This document shows, piece by piece, positions 24,718 to 36,506 of a stretch of 64,000 bases of DNA (its first letter is position 1; the number at the start of each line of letters is the position of its first letter). Position numbers and translations under genes: made by a program. Under the pieces are notes generated by a model. The model made no database searches, was not told where the DNA came from, and saw only the letters and a program-made list of their open reading frames with translations. Origin of the DNA: Cokeromyces recurvatus (taxonomy: Eukaryota; Mucoromycota; Mucoromycetes; Mucorales; Mucoraceae). The DNA is taken from contig NW_026251398.1 in assembly GCF_025118155.1 (NCBI RefSeq), positions 62,001-126,000 on the forward strand, in the 5' to 3' direction.

Positions 24718-27162
24718 TTAATAAAATCTTTCTTTTTCTTCAACTGTATAACCGCCATTTCCGTCCAGATGAACCAGGATACGATGTAAATCAATAATTT
24801 CAGGACGATGACTCACACTAATCACAGTAGTTGTACACATTAAAGTTTTATACAAGTTATTCGCCATTTCTTTATCCATTGCACTTGTTGCTTCATCCAA
24901 TACTAAATAAATAAGTTTTTTTTTTTTATTGAATGCAAAAGTCATTATTTTAAACTTTTTTATTATTATTATTACTTATTTACCTGCAAATCTTGGCTTC
25001 CAATAAAACAGACGAGCAAACATGAAACGTTGTTGTTCACCAGGTGATAAAAGTTTTTTATTCCATTCCTGTTGACTATAAACTGTATCATACGATTGAA
25101 TCAATCCAGATAAACGATTTAAATGTACTTTTTCGAGTAAATAAACTATGTCTTCATCTGTTATATTTGTACCTATATAATGGTTTTAATAGACCGATCA
25201 TAAAAAAAAGAGAGAATATACTTTTAGGCAATGTAGTATTATAAGGATACAAGATTTGATCTCTTAATGAACCATCTATAAAATAAGGTAATTGAGGTAA
25301 AAACATCATATTGTTACTATCAAGATGGTTTTGTTGATGATTATAAGAAATAGAAATTTTTCCTTCTTGACATGGCCATATACAAGCTAAAGTTCTAAGA
25401 ATAGATGTCTTGCCCGATCCTATATTCATTTTTTTTTTCAATTTGAATTATTATAAGCTCCTTTATCTTTTTTTTTTCTCTTTATTTCTTCTTCTTTTTA
25501 CCATTAGGCCCTATAATAGCAACATGCTCTCCTTCATAAATCTTCAAGTTAAAATCACGAACAATCAATCGTTTATGTTGGGGTGTAAATAAAGTAAGAT
25601 GTTCAAATTCAATCATCGTATCAGAATCACCTTTATAATACACATAATCAAGTTTTTTTACTTCTTCTGATATTTGATCCAACATTTCTAGTAATTCTCC
25701 TATACGGGCTGTATAACCAGCTAAATCAGATAATTTACTAGATTGTTCAATAATAGTCGAGAATAAGAAGATCAAATACATTGCAACAAAGGAGTTCTTG
25801 AGGAATGAAAACACACATACACACATATACATATACATATACAGAATAAGTGATAAAGTGTATATGTATATATATATATATATTAACGTACCGCACTTAT
25901 AATGGAGCTTAGTTCAGTTGCGTCTTTCCCATCTAACGCACCAGTAAAAATAGGTATAGCAATGATCAAATAATTAAGAACAGAGCCAAAATACGAGAAG
26001 CTTTCATTCACCACTATAACATCAATATATATATATATATATATAGACATATATACATAAATATATTATATTTATATTTATACTTATATACATATACATA
26101 TACATACTCTTTAATGGAAGCTCCTTATTAACGATTGTACGTTGATATGCTAATAACGTATTTAAATTACGATAAGCATACTTGTGTTCATTCTTTTCTC
26201 CTTCACAAAAAGCAATTGATTCTACAAATTGACAAAGTCTAACATGAAAAGAACGGAAGGATCCTTCTTGTAATTCTTTATAAAAGACGGCATTGACAAT
26301 GGGTTGAATAAAACGACGACTAACTACGGATCCCAATAAGAAATAAATAAAAATAATGAAAGGACCTGAAAAGCCTGTCACCTTCCAGCATTGATAAATA
26401 TAATAAATCAATAAAATAGGGGTAATAATTAAACTTGTAATAATTTGCCCTAATGTTTCGGAAAATTTGTCAATATCTTGTGTAATTCGTTGATCCCTAA
26501 GAGGAAAGATAAATTTTTAAGTTTTTTTTTTTTTTTGCTTATGTAATATATATATGTATATAAAAGGAAGGGCCCCAATTAATTGAATATTTTACGGATG
26601 ATCTATTTCTTCTTCATGATTCATTACTAGTGTATACATAAAGTTCTTTTTAATATAACAATCTTGAACATGAAGAGTTAATATTTTTCTCGATTTTAAA
26701 CTGAATAATCCGCCTATAAAATTCAGTAAACTTTTACACTATAGAACACATGTTAACTTATAAGACAATAAATGATAATATAAAGACTTAAACGGTAGCA
26801 GTACTAAAGACAAGTATGAGGCAGGGCAAAATATATTTCGAAAATTCAATAGCATCTCGACTTGTCAATATTGTATAAAATCGACTTGGCATCAGACCTA
26901 CATAGTAAACCAAAACTTCATATCCAATAGCAGTCACAACAAATACAATGTAGAGCCAAAGTAAGCTTTTCCTCCTAGTAGTTGTTGCCTTGGTATCAAA
27001 TAATATTTTTAAAAGTCTATGTAAACGTTTAAAAAAGAGTCGATCGAAGCGATAATCTTGTTTCCTTGATACTATTTTTTCTATATCATGTGATTGATTC
27101 TCAAAACCATGATTCAAAATAGGTTCTTGTGATGAAAAAGAATCTAATCTCTCCTGTCTCAT
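24718..27162 (-). CDS. ABC half-transporter, subfamily D (ABCD4-like)
   Basis: Eight exons (27162-26794, 26738-26596, 26496-26108, 26013-25892, 25796-25502, 25419-25222, 25172-24984, 24902-24718) join in phase to 629 aa, the length of an ABCD half transporter. Membrane part: YYVGLMPSRFYTIL resembles ABCD4. The ABCD motif HPDQRITQDI is present, then helices around YFLLGSVVSRRFI. ATPase part: Walker A GPNGSGKT (about 437-444), Q-loop LPQLPYF, signature LSPGEQQRF (about 545), Walker B VLDEATS (about 568) and switch His in VSVSHRPE. It likely exports a CoA ester or cobalamin-type substrate across a peroxisomal or vacuolar membrane as a dimer. The ABCD4-like call is an inference from the N-terminal helix motif. 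Exon 1-2 boundary is the least certain. Confidence 0.93.
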
Positions 27163-27788
27163 CTCCACAAAAAAAAAAAGAGAAAGAGAAAGAGAAAGAG
27201 GACAAACTGTCCACCAATAAAAATTTTATTTTGGTTTAATTTTAAATCACAGATAGTACACTACCACCACCAAACTTTTCAAATTTTAAATTGGAAACTT
27301 TATCTTATCAACTGCCCATGATGCAAGTACAGCAATCATATTAGGATATACAAATACACTCTTTCTCTCGGGCACACTTTTTTTTTCTTCTTTAAAAATA
27401 AATAAATAAAAATAAATAAAACTAATGCTTTCCGATAAAGAACTTCTTTATCTTATTTATTTTACAACAATACCTTATTTCATTTGCTAAAGTACGATAA
27501 CAGTAGATTTGTCCTTTACCCATAAAGATTTTTAATTTAAACATCAAATTACCGAAAACAAAAAGTATAAATACATCATCATTATTGCCAATAAAGACAT
27601 GATTCATTCTAATTGCTTTATAAAGAAACTTTTCTACATTGCATGACTTTTTTTTTTTTTTTTTTTTTTTAATAAATAAATAGAATAGATAGGAACAGTT
27701 TTATTTATAAAAGTTGCTTCCTTTTATTATTAAAAAAAAAAAAAAAATTTTTTTCTCCTCCTTTTCTTTTTCTTTTATTGCAAGCAAT
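27163..27788. other. Shared divergent promoter region
   Basis: 626 bases between the start codons of the ABC transporter and the oxygenase. Contains a GA-rich stretch (27175-27200) and T/A homopolymers (about 27648-27670 and 27732-27754). A 61-residue minus ORF (27422-27607) lies here without recognisable features; I do not call it. Confidence 0.5.
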
Positions 27789-28538
27789 ATGCCAACAACT
27801 GACGCGATAATAGATGAATCATTTGATATTTTTGGGGATGTTACACCTGAAGAAGAACGATTGTTAGAAGCCCGTCAAGAACAATTCAGACAACAGCTTG
27901 AGACCAAAATAGCCCAATTCTCATCTAATCCCATCGATCGTACCCTTCAACAAAATCGCTTCATCTTTACTCAAAGACAACGACAACACCACTTTACTAA
28001 ACCTGTTCAACGTGCTCAATTACTTTCTCGAGAGGAATGTCGCTCGATTTTAGACATTTGTTCGAAACAAGAGGTAGGATGGACGACTGATCGTCATTCT
28101 GCATTCGCAACAACCGATATCCCAATCCGTACTGCTCACGAGAGTCCATTGCGGTCCCTTGAAGCCCTGGTGAAAGAACGTCTCTTCCCAGAGTTAGCAG
28201 CGTATTATGGCTTTAAAGTCAGTGATTTAGAGTTTAGAGATATCTTTCTAGTCAAATATACTGCAACTGGACAAAGAGGTCTTCGATTACATCAAGACGG
28301 ATGCTTGTTCTCTGTCACAGTTTTGATTAGTCATGAGGATGACTTTGAAGGAGGTGGAACGTACTATAAAAGTATCGATGATATTGTTTATTTAAAACAA
28401 GGTGATTGCGCTTATCATGATGCACATGTTATGCATAGTGGTGTAGATATCTCAAAAGGTGAACGTTATGTTTTAGTCGGTTTTATAGATACTTTGGATA
28501 CAATTGAAAAAGATAAAATAGCATTATTACGTTCATAA
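27789..28538 (+). CDS. 2-oxoglutarate/Fe(II)-dependent oxygenase (prolyl 4-hydroxylase-type fold)
   Basis: Single-exon 249 aa protein. The 2OG-Fe(II) core is clear: Fe-binding HxD in LHQDGCLFSV (about residue 168), a GGGTYY turn, distal His in MHSGVD (about 216), and the 2OG-contacting Arg in GERYVLVGF (about 226). I chose the ATG at 27789 because upstream codons in the same frame are Lys/Phe/Ser runs typical of leader sequence. No signal peptide, so probably cytosolic or nuclear. Substrate unknown. It converges with the poly(A) polymerase-like gene, 95 bases apart. Confidence 0.88.
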   Translation: MPTTDAIIDESFDIFGDVTPEEERLLEARQEQFRQQLETKIAQFSSNPIDRTLQQNRFIFTQRQRQHHFTKPVQRAQLLSREECRSILDICSKQEVGWTTDRHSAFATTDIPIRTAHESPLRSLEALVKERLFPELAAYYGFKVSDLEFRDIFLVKYTATGQRGLRLHQDGCLFSVTVLISHEDDFEGGGTYYKSIDDIVYLKQGDCAYHDAHVMHSGVDISKGERYVLVGFIDTLDTIEKDKIALLRS

Positions 28539-28633
28539 GTAAATAAATTATTTTATTTTGTTTTGTTTTGTTTTATTTATTTATTGTGTCATATTATTAT
28601 GTACATACATATCTACTAGGAACACTATATAGA

Positions 28634-30531
28634 TTAAAAGTCCTTAACACCTCCTAATAAATTAGACACCTCTGCTCTTGTCATGACATTAATAGCCCAT
28701 TGTACATCACTGTCATTTTTGTTTCTTTTACTTTCTAATGATGCTTTGAATCTATTTACTTCTGATGAAAGATCTATGAATTTACCTATATCATAGAAAA
28801 AAAAAAAGGAAGAGTTTGTATTTACTTACAATGGCATGTATTTTATTTTCACCCTTACATGACTCTTCCAGTTGAACACCAATAAGATAATAAGATAAAT
28901 AAATCGTGCCTGGACAAAGTGTGCCTGTCTGATCCAAGACCTTTGCTTCTTCTAAAGACATACCTGCTTGTAATGCTTTACATTCTTGTAGAGTACGATA
29001 ATTTTTTATGATTATCTTGGGCTTTATCACAGGTTGTATAAGTTTTAATTCAGTAGAGTTTTCAATCAATGAAACTAACTGGGATATATTATGTGCCATT
29101 TTTCTAACCCTATACAATAATAATCAATAAGAATAATGTTCCTTTTTTTTTTTTTGTTATGCGCATATATGAATTTACCAAATCTCGTGACTGTTATTTG
29201 TACTTGAGCTTGTTACAATGGTAATAAAATGTCGATATCTTTTAAAATACGAAACTGGATTAAATAATTTTTTTAATATTTCCTTTGGGTTTACTTGATC
29301 ATCTTGTATTCCATTTAAAATGATACATGCTATTATAGAATAAGTATGATTTATACAAAAGAAAGGAAAGAATTTTTTTTTTTTTACCTCTTTCAAATTC
29401 TCTTGACATAATTTTTAAAGTTGCCTTTCTAACATAAGGAGTCGTATTACAAACAGGATAACAAGGTGAAACGATAGGCATGATGGCATCTTCAAATTCC
29501 ATTAACGATTGATATTCAATCCTTGCACCATGTTTACCAGGAATACTGCCGGTCAACATCACAGGCGCCGGCCATGGCCAATCCCTCCAAGTCTCAAAAA
29601 AAGTCTTTAAGAGGGAACTAATCGTGATATCCTCACTTGAATTACGTATTAATTGATAGGCTTTTACCAATAATAATGTCCAAGAACTTCCATTCAAGTA
29701 ACCAATTGGCTTACTGTAGATTTGACGTTGGTTTGCCCAATACTTGACACATTGAAGACAACGTTGAAAGATACTGATATGTTGAGAAAGTATTTGCGAC
29801 TTGATGAACTGATTGACACGAGGTCCATCCATGCTAGCCACACAAACAGGATCAATATCATCTAATAAAGAATCGTCGAGAAGATTGATACCTGGATCGA
29901 TTTTAGATTCTCGAAGTCGAACAAACGAAATATCTATCTTTAAATTCATAGAAATGAGATTCATTCTAGTCTACATGATGATAATAAGCTTAACTTACAG
30001 AGATTGAATCTACTGTACATTTGATAATGGGTACACTAGCTTGTCGAATGACCTTTTTTATATAAATAAGAATAAATAAATATATACATGTATTTATATA
30101 TATAATCTTACTTCAACATCACGGATCGTAGCTAAATGTTTCAAGTTGTCTGGAAAGAATTTGTTGAATGCATTTCTTTTCACGAGCCATGGACAAATCA
30201 AGACAAGATCGATATCTGCATTACGAAGATAACCTCCTAGTCCATAGGATCCAAAAGGCAATAATATACAATTCAGGTCGGTTCGCTTATAATCATTTTC
30301 TTTTATGACATCCCTTACAAAATTACGTAATGTTGATTGCAATAGTAATAATACTTTTTGTCTATTCGAAATTGATTCAATTTAAAGAGGTTAATGATAT
30401 ATATATATATATATATACATGATGTCTCATTTCGTATTCAACCTTTTTATTATCTCTTCTTTTGTTTCGATTATGCTATTTGTTTGTAAAAAATCTATCC
30501 AATGCTCATCAGAAATGTTACAATTGGTCAT
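28634..30531 (-). CDS. Poly(A) polymerase family nucleotidyltransferase, short form
   Basis: Seven exons (30531-30443, 30361-30112, 30052-29999, 29937-29388, 29329-29179, 29109-28826, 28785-28634) join in phase to 509 aa. Motifs match canonical nuclear poly(A) polymerase: FGSYGLGG then NADIDLVL carrying two catalytic Asp (about 80), the third Asp in SIDISFVRLR (about 133), CVKYWANQRQIYSKPIGYL, WPWPAPVML, and IMPIVSPCYPVCNTT like the family's MPIITPAYP.xNST. So it should add AMP to RNA 3' ends. It lacks a long Ser/Lys-rich C-terminal tail. The last splice uses the second of two overlapping donors (ATTGTAA then GTAAAT) to keep frame. It could be the main Pap1 or a diverged paralogue. Confidence 0.88.
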
Positions 30532-32034
30532 AAGGTATATTTGAAGTTGCTTAAATGGTATATTTGTATGGGTTAAAAGGAAGAGGGAAAATAATGATAA
30601 TAATAATAATAATGATAATAATAATAAAGAAAAAAAACTTTTATAATACAGTAATGCGCGTAACTCTTTTACTGTTCCTTACAAGTATCAGCCAATCATA
30701 TGCACTATTTTCCTTTAATGAAATTAGCTGCCGTCTGGTTTATTTGTTTTTTTTATTTCTTTATTTTTTTGGGAAAAAATAAAAAAAATATACACATATT
30801 AAAGTTTATATCTAATCCTATCCTATCATCATGAAAAGGCGAAATTTTGTTAAGCAATTCGAATGTGAGTAAACCTCATATAGAAAGATCTATTTGACTT
30901 TAATTGTTTGATATGATATTAGGCATTAATATAAAATAGTAGAAGAATGCAAAAAAGTAGTAACATTTGATGGTTAACTTAAAGCTGTGTATGAACATGT
31001 ATTTATTTACTTTATTTCATTTTTTTTTTCAATTCATTTGACTGTTATTAAATAACCAGAATAACTACTTACTCGTTATATTTAAGACACTAATAGAGTA
31101 GAGGTCATTATTGGCTGTCAATAAAAAAAAAATATACAAATAAGAAAGATCAAGAATATATCGTTTCAAAAAAAAAAAAAAAAAAAATTATAAAACACGT
31201 CTGAGATTTCCGTTGTAATAATGACAGGGATTTTTTTTTATATCCTTTAATCGTGAAAATTTATAAATATAACTTGTGCTTTATTGTTAACATGTTCTTA
31301 TATCTTGGCATTATCTGTAAAGCATCATGACGTATAGTTTCCTCTTCGTTTGACTGATCCTTAGTTTTGAATATACTTCTTTTATTACTTTTTAAACAAA
31401 AAAGGATGTATAACAATTAGCTGAGTCGAGAACTGCAAATGAATGCCTATTCTTCTGCATACATATTAAAAAAAAAAATACCACATATAAATATATAATA
31501 TTTGACAAGTAAGAATGCTTATACTCAATATTATGTATATTAGTAATGACAACTACTATTGTTTTGAATGGAAGGTTTGACAGGTACTTTTCTTTTTTTG
31601 CAGCTGAATCATCATGGTATAATTATTGCTGCTATCAAAGTTTTTCTTTTTCTCTTCCCCCCCCCTTAAAAATATGTTGTACATCTAATCTAAAACCGAA
31701 ACCTATAAATGATTATAAAAAATAATAATGATTAACCCTAATTTTATAGTGTATCTCTTTATAAGCCTTTTCTCTTTCTTTCTCTTTCTCTCCCTCTCCC
31801 CCCCAAAAAAATAAATAAATAAATCTGATGTTAAATAAGATTTTATCCCGCCACTGTTGTTATACGGCGGCAAATCATGGCATAATATTGATTTCAAAAA
31901 AAAAAGGTTATCTAGCAATTTTATTAAGGAATTAATATTATATGATATTATTAAAGGATTACATTAAAAGTGAAATAAATATAATTAAATACTTAGAAAA
32001 GAAAAAAAAAGAAATAAAATGAAATGAAATGAAT
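30532..32034. other. 1.5 kb intergenic region, no gene seen
   Basis: AT-rich, with an AAT/GAT microsatellite (about 30592-30625), an A-tract at 31169-31187 and a C9 run near 31659. ORFs of 70-75 codons here are low complexity. The right part holds the 3' flank of the GPI protein gene. Confidence 0.5.
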
Positions 32035-33169
32035 TTAGATTAAAGCAGCAACAGCAATAGCAATGGCACCAACGGCAGCCTTATTATTTGCAGACATCTT
32101 AAAGGCACCAGAATGAAAAGAGCTGGTTTCAGCAAGAGCAGCAGCAGAAGAAGTTAAAGAAGAAGGATGTTCAGTAGAGGAGTGAGAAGAAACAGAAGGA
32201 GAATGAGTGTGGGAGGCACTGCTATTCATGGTTAATGAATGCATGTTAGACATACTCATAGAAGCAGAATGTGTGTAGGAGGCATTAAAAGCATGGGAGA
32301 CTGAAGCAGTGAGGATGGATGAAGTGGTAGAAGCGGTAGCAATTGAGCTAGTGGCATTATGGAAGACAGATGAAGGAAGAAGAGTAGTATGATTGAAAGT
32401 AGCGGTGGCATTATGAAGAGAGGTAAAAGTAGAAGTAAAAGCAGTGGAAGTGGCAGTAGTAACAGTGGTAAGGGCAGTAGCTTCAGTAGTAGGAGTAGCA
32501 GTTGCTGTAGTTTCGGTAGTAGTTTCAGTGGTAGCTTCTGTAGTAGTTGTAGTTTCAGTGGTAGCTTCTGTAGTAGCTGTAGTTTCAGTAGTAGCTGCTG
32601 TAGTAGTTTCTGTAGTAGCTTCTGTAGTAGCTTCTGTAGTAGGAGTAGCAGTTACTGTAGTAAGAGTAGTAGCTTCTGTAGTAGTAGTAGTTTCGGTAGA
32701 AACAACACCTTCTTCATGCTTGATAGTAAAGAGACCAGAGTAAGAAACATTAGGATTATTACCTAATTCAAGAGCATAGTCATCAGCAGCTGGCAAATCA
32801 GTAGGAACATTCCAAACATAAGAGCCAGCATTAGCATCAACATCTTGGGCAATGGTAGCAACATACTGAAGGTCACTAGGAAGACCTTTAGCTAAAACAA
32901 TCTTAGGAATAACAGAGACTTGTGGGTTAATCCTAATTATCATAAGTTAGTTTAACTTCAATTACACCATATATATATAAAAAAAGAATCTCTAATTTTT
33001 GAATTATAAAGAAAAGAAAAGAAAAAAATAATACTTACCAACTGATAGTAGCGGGTTTACCAGCAACATAAACAGCGCCCTTAAGAGGAGAAGTTATACT
33101 GACAATATTATATTGAGCAGAAACAACAGAAACACCAAGGGCAACAATAGCAGCAAAGATAGACTTCAT
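32035..33169 (-). CDS. Secreted Thr/Ser-rich GPI-anchored wall protein, Kre9/Knh1-like N-terminal domain
   Basis: Two exons, 33169-33039 and 32932-32035; 342 aa. Signal peptide MKSIFAAIVALGVSVVSA, then a roughly 90-residue Ig-like domain (ITSPLKGAVYVAG, TISW across the intron, YVWNVP, YSGLFTI) typical of the Ser-Thr-rich GPI-anchored membrane family related to Kre9/Knh1. A Thr-rich repeat region of TTEATTETT-type units follows, then a Ser/His-rich stalk. The C-terminus (SANNKAAVGAIAIAVAALI) is small-residue then hydrophobic, a GPI-attachment signal. It should be heavily O-mannosylated at the cell surface. The repeat creates long ORFs on the opposite strand that I regard as shadows. Confidence 0.92.
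32470..32700 (-). repeat. In-frame Thr/Glu/Ala minisatellite in GPI protein gene
   Basis: Imperfect tandem units built from ACT/ACA/GAA/GCT codons encode TTEA/TTETT motifs. In-frame variation in unit number would change stalk length without breaking the gene. Confidence 0.85.
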
Positions 33170-34038
33170 CCTATTCTCTTTATATATAAATGTATATATC
33201 CAAAAAGATGCTAAATAAAAATAAGGAAATAAAAGAAAAGATCTCTTTTTTTTTTTGTTGAGGCTTTTCTTAGCTTTATATTTATATGAAATATTTTGGC
33301 ATCATCATCGGATAAAGAATCTGAAATTTCTTCTTCCAAGAAAAAATATAAAATTAGACATGACACTATTTTGTAGATTGAATAACATTAAAACTCCGAA
33401 TAGTTTCTATCTTTTTTAAAATAAATAAAATTTTGTATTTCCTATCATGGCATTGTTAAAAGATTGACTATTAGTTAGTTAATGATTATTAATAACCTCT
33501 TCTGAAACAAGACTTTCCATTATTTATTAACAACAAAACACATATGAAAAAAAAAAAGACTATACAGAGATAAAAAAAAGAAAAAGAAAAAAAAAGGGCT
33601 CTTAAAATAATGATTGAATAATACACTCTTGCTCCCCTTTTTAACAATTTTGACGTCTTTATGTGCCTCAAGAATAAATAAATAAATAAAGGAAATCCAT
33701 ATTTAAATGTTAAACACTCAATTACGTTTTTCTGTTATAACACACTCTTATTTTTTGTAAGCATATAACATTCACTACTACTGCTGCTGCTGCTGCTGCT
33801 ATTACTGCTGCTGCTACAACTACTACTGCTGCTACTACAACTACCACTACTGCTACTACCACTACTACTACCACTACTACTACCACTACTATTGTTGTTG
33901 ATGTGCAACCTTACTATTTTTAATTATTTCAAAGTTTGGATCTTTTTTTTTATTATAATTATTATTATTTTTTAAGAAAAAATTTTTTTTATTTATTTCT
34001 ATTTTAGCCAAACTTATTTTTATCTTTATTATATAATA
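33170..34038. other. Intergenic region with trinucleotide repeats
   Basis: Divergent promoter region between the GPI wall protein and the G-patch gene. The notable content is the CTG/CTA/CCA repeat tract at 33776-33897. A 60-codon minus ORF (33489-33671) is low complexity and not called. Confidence 0.5.
33776..33897. repeat. CTG/CTA-type trinucleotide repeat tract
   Basis: About 120 bases of imperfect CTG, CTA and CCA triplets, including an uninterrupted (CTG)6-class stretch, roughly 140 bases upstream of the G-patch gene start codon. I see no ORF that would make it coding. Confidence 0.9.
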
Positions 34039-35631
34039 ATGGTAAAATATCGTACAGGAAAGCAAAGAGGATATGGATTTAACAAGACAAGAATAGTCAG
34101 GGAATACAACGGTAATAATAGCAACTATGAGCACTATAATAACAGCAGCTATGAGCGCTATAATAACAGCAACTATGAGCACTATAATAACAGCAACTAT
34201 GGGCACTATAATAACAGTCATAACAATGTTCAAGAAGGAAATACAATAGAAGAGGAAGGTTAGATGATTCGATTACTATCACAATAATCCCTTTCTAATT
34301 TTATTTTTATTTTTTTTTTTAGTTTTTATTGTGAGAAATGAATCTAATGTAAATTTTATACCACCTACACCCTCCTTTAAACAAGCTTCTTCATTTTCTA
34401 TGACACAATTGATGAATAATAATAATAATTCTATACAAGATTTTAATACTCGGCCGTCAAAAGACATTAATGAGGACGAACAAGCTGGATTCTTTTTTGA
34501 TTTATCAGCACAACAAAATACAGAAAATAATAGAGGATTAGGTTACAATAAAACTGATAAAAAACAGGCTGCTTTCTTAAAACATAAAAAGAAAATCATT
34601 CAAGATGAGAATGTATATATTGATGATGATGATGAAAATGATGATGTGTTATCCATTAGTAGCAGCGAGGATATTGAAATTATCAAAGGCCTATCTCATT
34701 GGGCTAATAAAGATATTTTGAGAGATGAAGCTAATGATAATAGTGAAAGTATCGATGCTATTAATCAAGACAACCAGTTTGAGATGGGCGATTTAATCCA
34801 GATGCTTAAAACAATGCTTATTAGTGATATTTGTGATAATGAGAAACCAAGAGTAAATACGCAAAATACATTCAGGAGTAATAGAAAATCAAATCCTCCA
34901 CCCATGTCGATTAAGAAGTAGTAAAGTATACACGTTTATTATTGCTATCATTTGCTTATACTAATAGAAACATTTATTTATAGTATTACAGAGAATCTTA
35001 TTAAAAATAAGGATATAAAAACGTAAGCTACATAATGTTATAGGAAGAAGAATACTTTTTCTCTAATCTTTCTTTCTTTTTCTTCCTCATATATATACAA
35101 AGGCTTCGATTACATAATGTGACGCCTTTTGGTCTTAATACAATCATCCCAGAACTAGCTGAACTCTATAAGCTTCAATATTTTACAGAAACCATACCCA
35201 ATCATTATAATAATGGTAAATCTGATTCAATTGTTATTGTTGATCTTGTCAGGACAGAATTTACATCTAAACCGGATTACAGAAAGAGAAAGGCCCAACG
35301 TAAAAAGTTCCTTGAAAAGCATAACCTTCCAGTAGAATCATTTATGAAATCCAACAAAAAATCAAATCCAGAATTAGGTCAATCCTTTATAAAATCCAAC
35401 ACAAAATCAAGTCCAGAGTTAGATCAACGACCACAAAAGCAAAAGAAACAACAACGTATAGTAGAAGTAGCTTCCAATTCGGCTCCCATTTCTTCATCCA
35501 ATGTGGGGCATCGTATGTTGGCAGCTATGGGATGGAAAGAAGGTGAAGGTATTGGAAGTTCAAATTCGAATGGCATTAAAGAGCCCATCAAAGCTTATGT
35601 GAGAGTAAACAGAAGAGGTTTAGGTGCATAG
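34039..35631 (+). CDS. R3H/G-patch protein, Sqs1-like splicing/ribosome-biogenesis factor
   Basis: Four exons (34039-34258, 34323-34917, 34984-35022, 35103-35631) join in phase to 460 aa. Residues 27-58 are four copies of an 8-residue Asn/Tyr repeat. A Ser/Asp-rich acidic middle follows. The C-terminal third has an R3H-like helix (IIPELAELYKLQYF then SIVIVDLVRTEF) and a G-patch (GHRMLAAMGWKEGEGIG, ending RRGLGA). This order matches fungal Sqs1, which activates the DEAH helicase Prp43. Exon 3 is a 39-base microexon; skipping it keeps the frame. The R3H match is partial. Confidence 0.88.
34117..34212 (+). repeat. Four 24-base in-frame tandem repeats in the G-patch gene
   Basis: Four contiguous 24-base units (34117-34140, 34141-34164, 34165-34188, 34189-34212) each encode N-S-(N/S)-Y-(E/G)-(H/R)-Y-N. 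Units differ by only a few substitutions, so the array is recent or homogenised. Confidence 0.93.
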
Positions 35632-36506
35632 CATATTATTATACCAATTATATCTATATGAATATATAGAATAAAAATTTCTTTTATTATTGTTATAAAT
35701 AAAAAAGTAATTTTGATTCAATCAATTATTGTACAAAAGAGATGTATAAGGTGAGCGAGCAGTAGTGTTAAAATTGAATCAGATTCAAACTCTGATACTT
35801 GAAAGGACACAATCATAAAGCGTTTACTTGGCACTGTTTAATGATACTAGGCTTTCGTGGAATGATGCCAACGATAAAGTCAAAACTTCAATCTTCAGTG
35901 TATTGTTTTTCTTTCTAATGATTGAAATGAGTGTAATGATACATTTATACACATAAATACGCTTATGCTCAATACATTGATAACAAGAAAATGTCGTCAA
36001 GTATCGACATTACTACAAACTAGCTTTAGAGGATAAAAGAAAGAAGACTAACATCTTTTATAAAGAATACCACTATCATGAAAAAAGGGTTGTATTTAGA
36101 TATAATACTAAACCATACTCTTAGTCCCTTCCCTTATGTAATGTAATCCTTTAGTAGGAAAACGAATGATTATCTCTTTCAACCAATCATTAACGTTTAC
36201 ATAAATAACTCATATTTCTATAAAGCATATGATGAGGGCGATGAGCAATTTTAATTGGCTTACTAATTTCCCTATTATTGGAAGCTTTTTTTTTTCTTAT
36301 CTCTACGCAACATATTTCACACCCCCGCTTTTATTTTCCTTTTTTTTTTTTTTATTATTTACTTTGTTTTTTTTTTCTATTATTAATATTTTTTGTCTAC
36401 TTTATAACCATTTCTCTTTTTTTTTGTTTTTGTTTTTTTTTCTTACTTTATAAACTTCAAAACAAATTAAAAAAAAAAAAAAGTAAATAATCTAAATCAA
36501 ATTGAA
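35632..36506. other. Intergenic region upstream of FZO1
   Basis: 875 bases with no supported gene. A long pyrimidine-rich zone (36280-36445) precedes the FZO1 start codon; Phe/Leu ORFs over it are artefacts of that composition. Confidence 0.5.

Noticed and set aside
32389..32766. Plus-strand ORFs (125 and 99 codons) of Ser/Gly/Cys or Val composition over the GPI wall protein gene
   Set aside because: They are antisense readings of the Thr-rich repeat; the minus strand has signal peptide, domain, stalk and GPI signal in one spliced frame.
36229..36490. Phe/Leu-rich ORFs before FZO1
   Set aside because: Composition is dictated by a pyrimidine-rich promoter stretch; no conserved motif.
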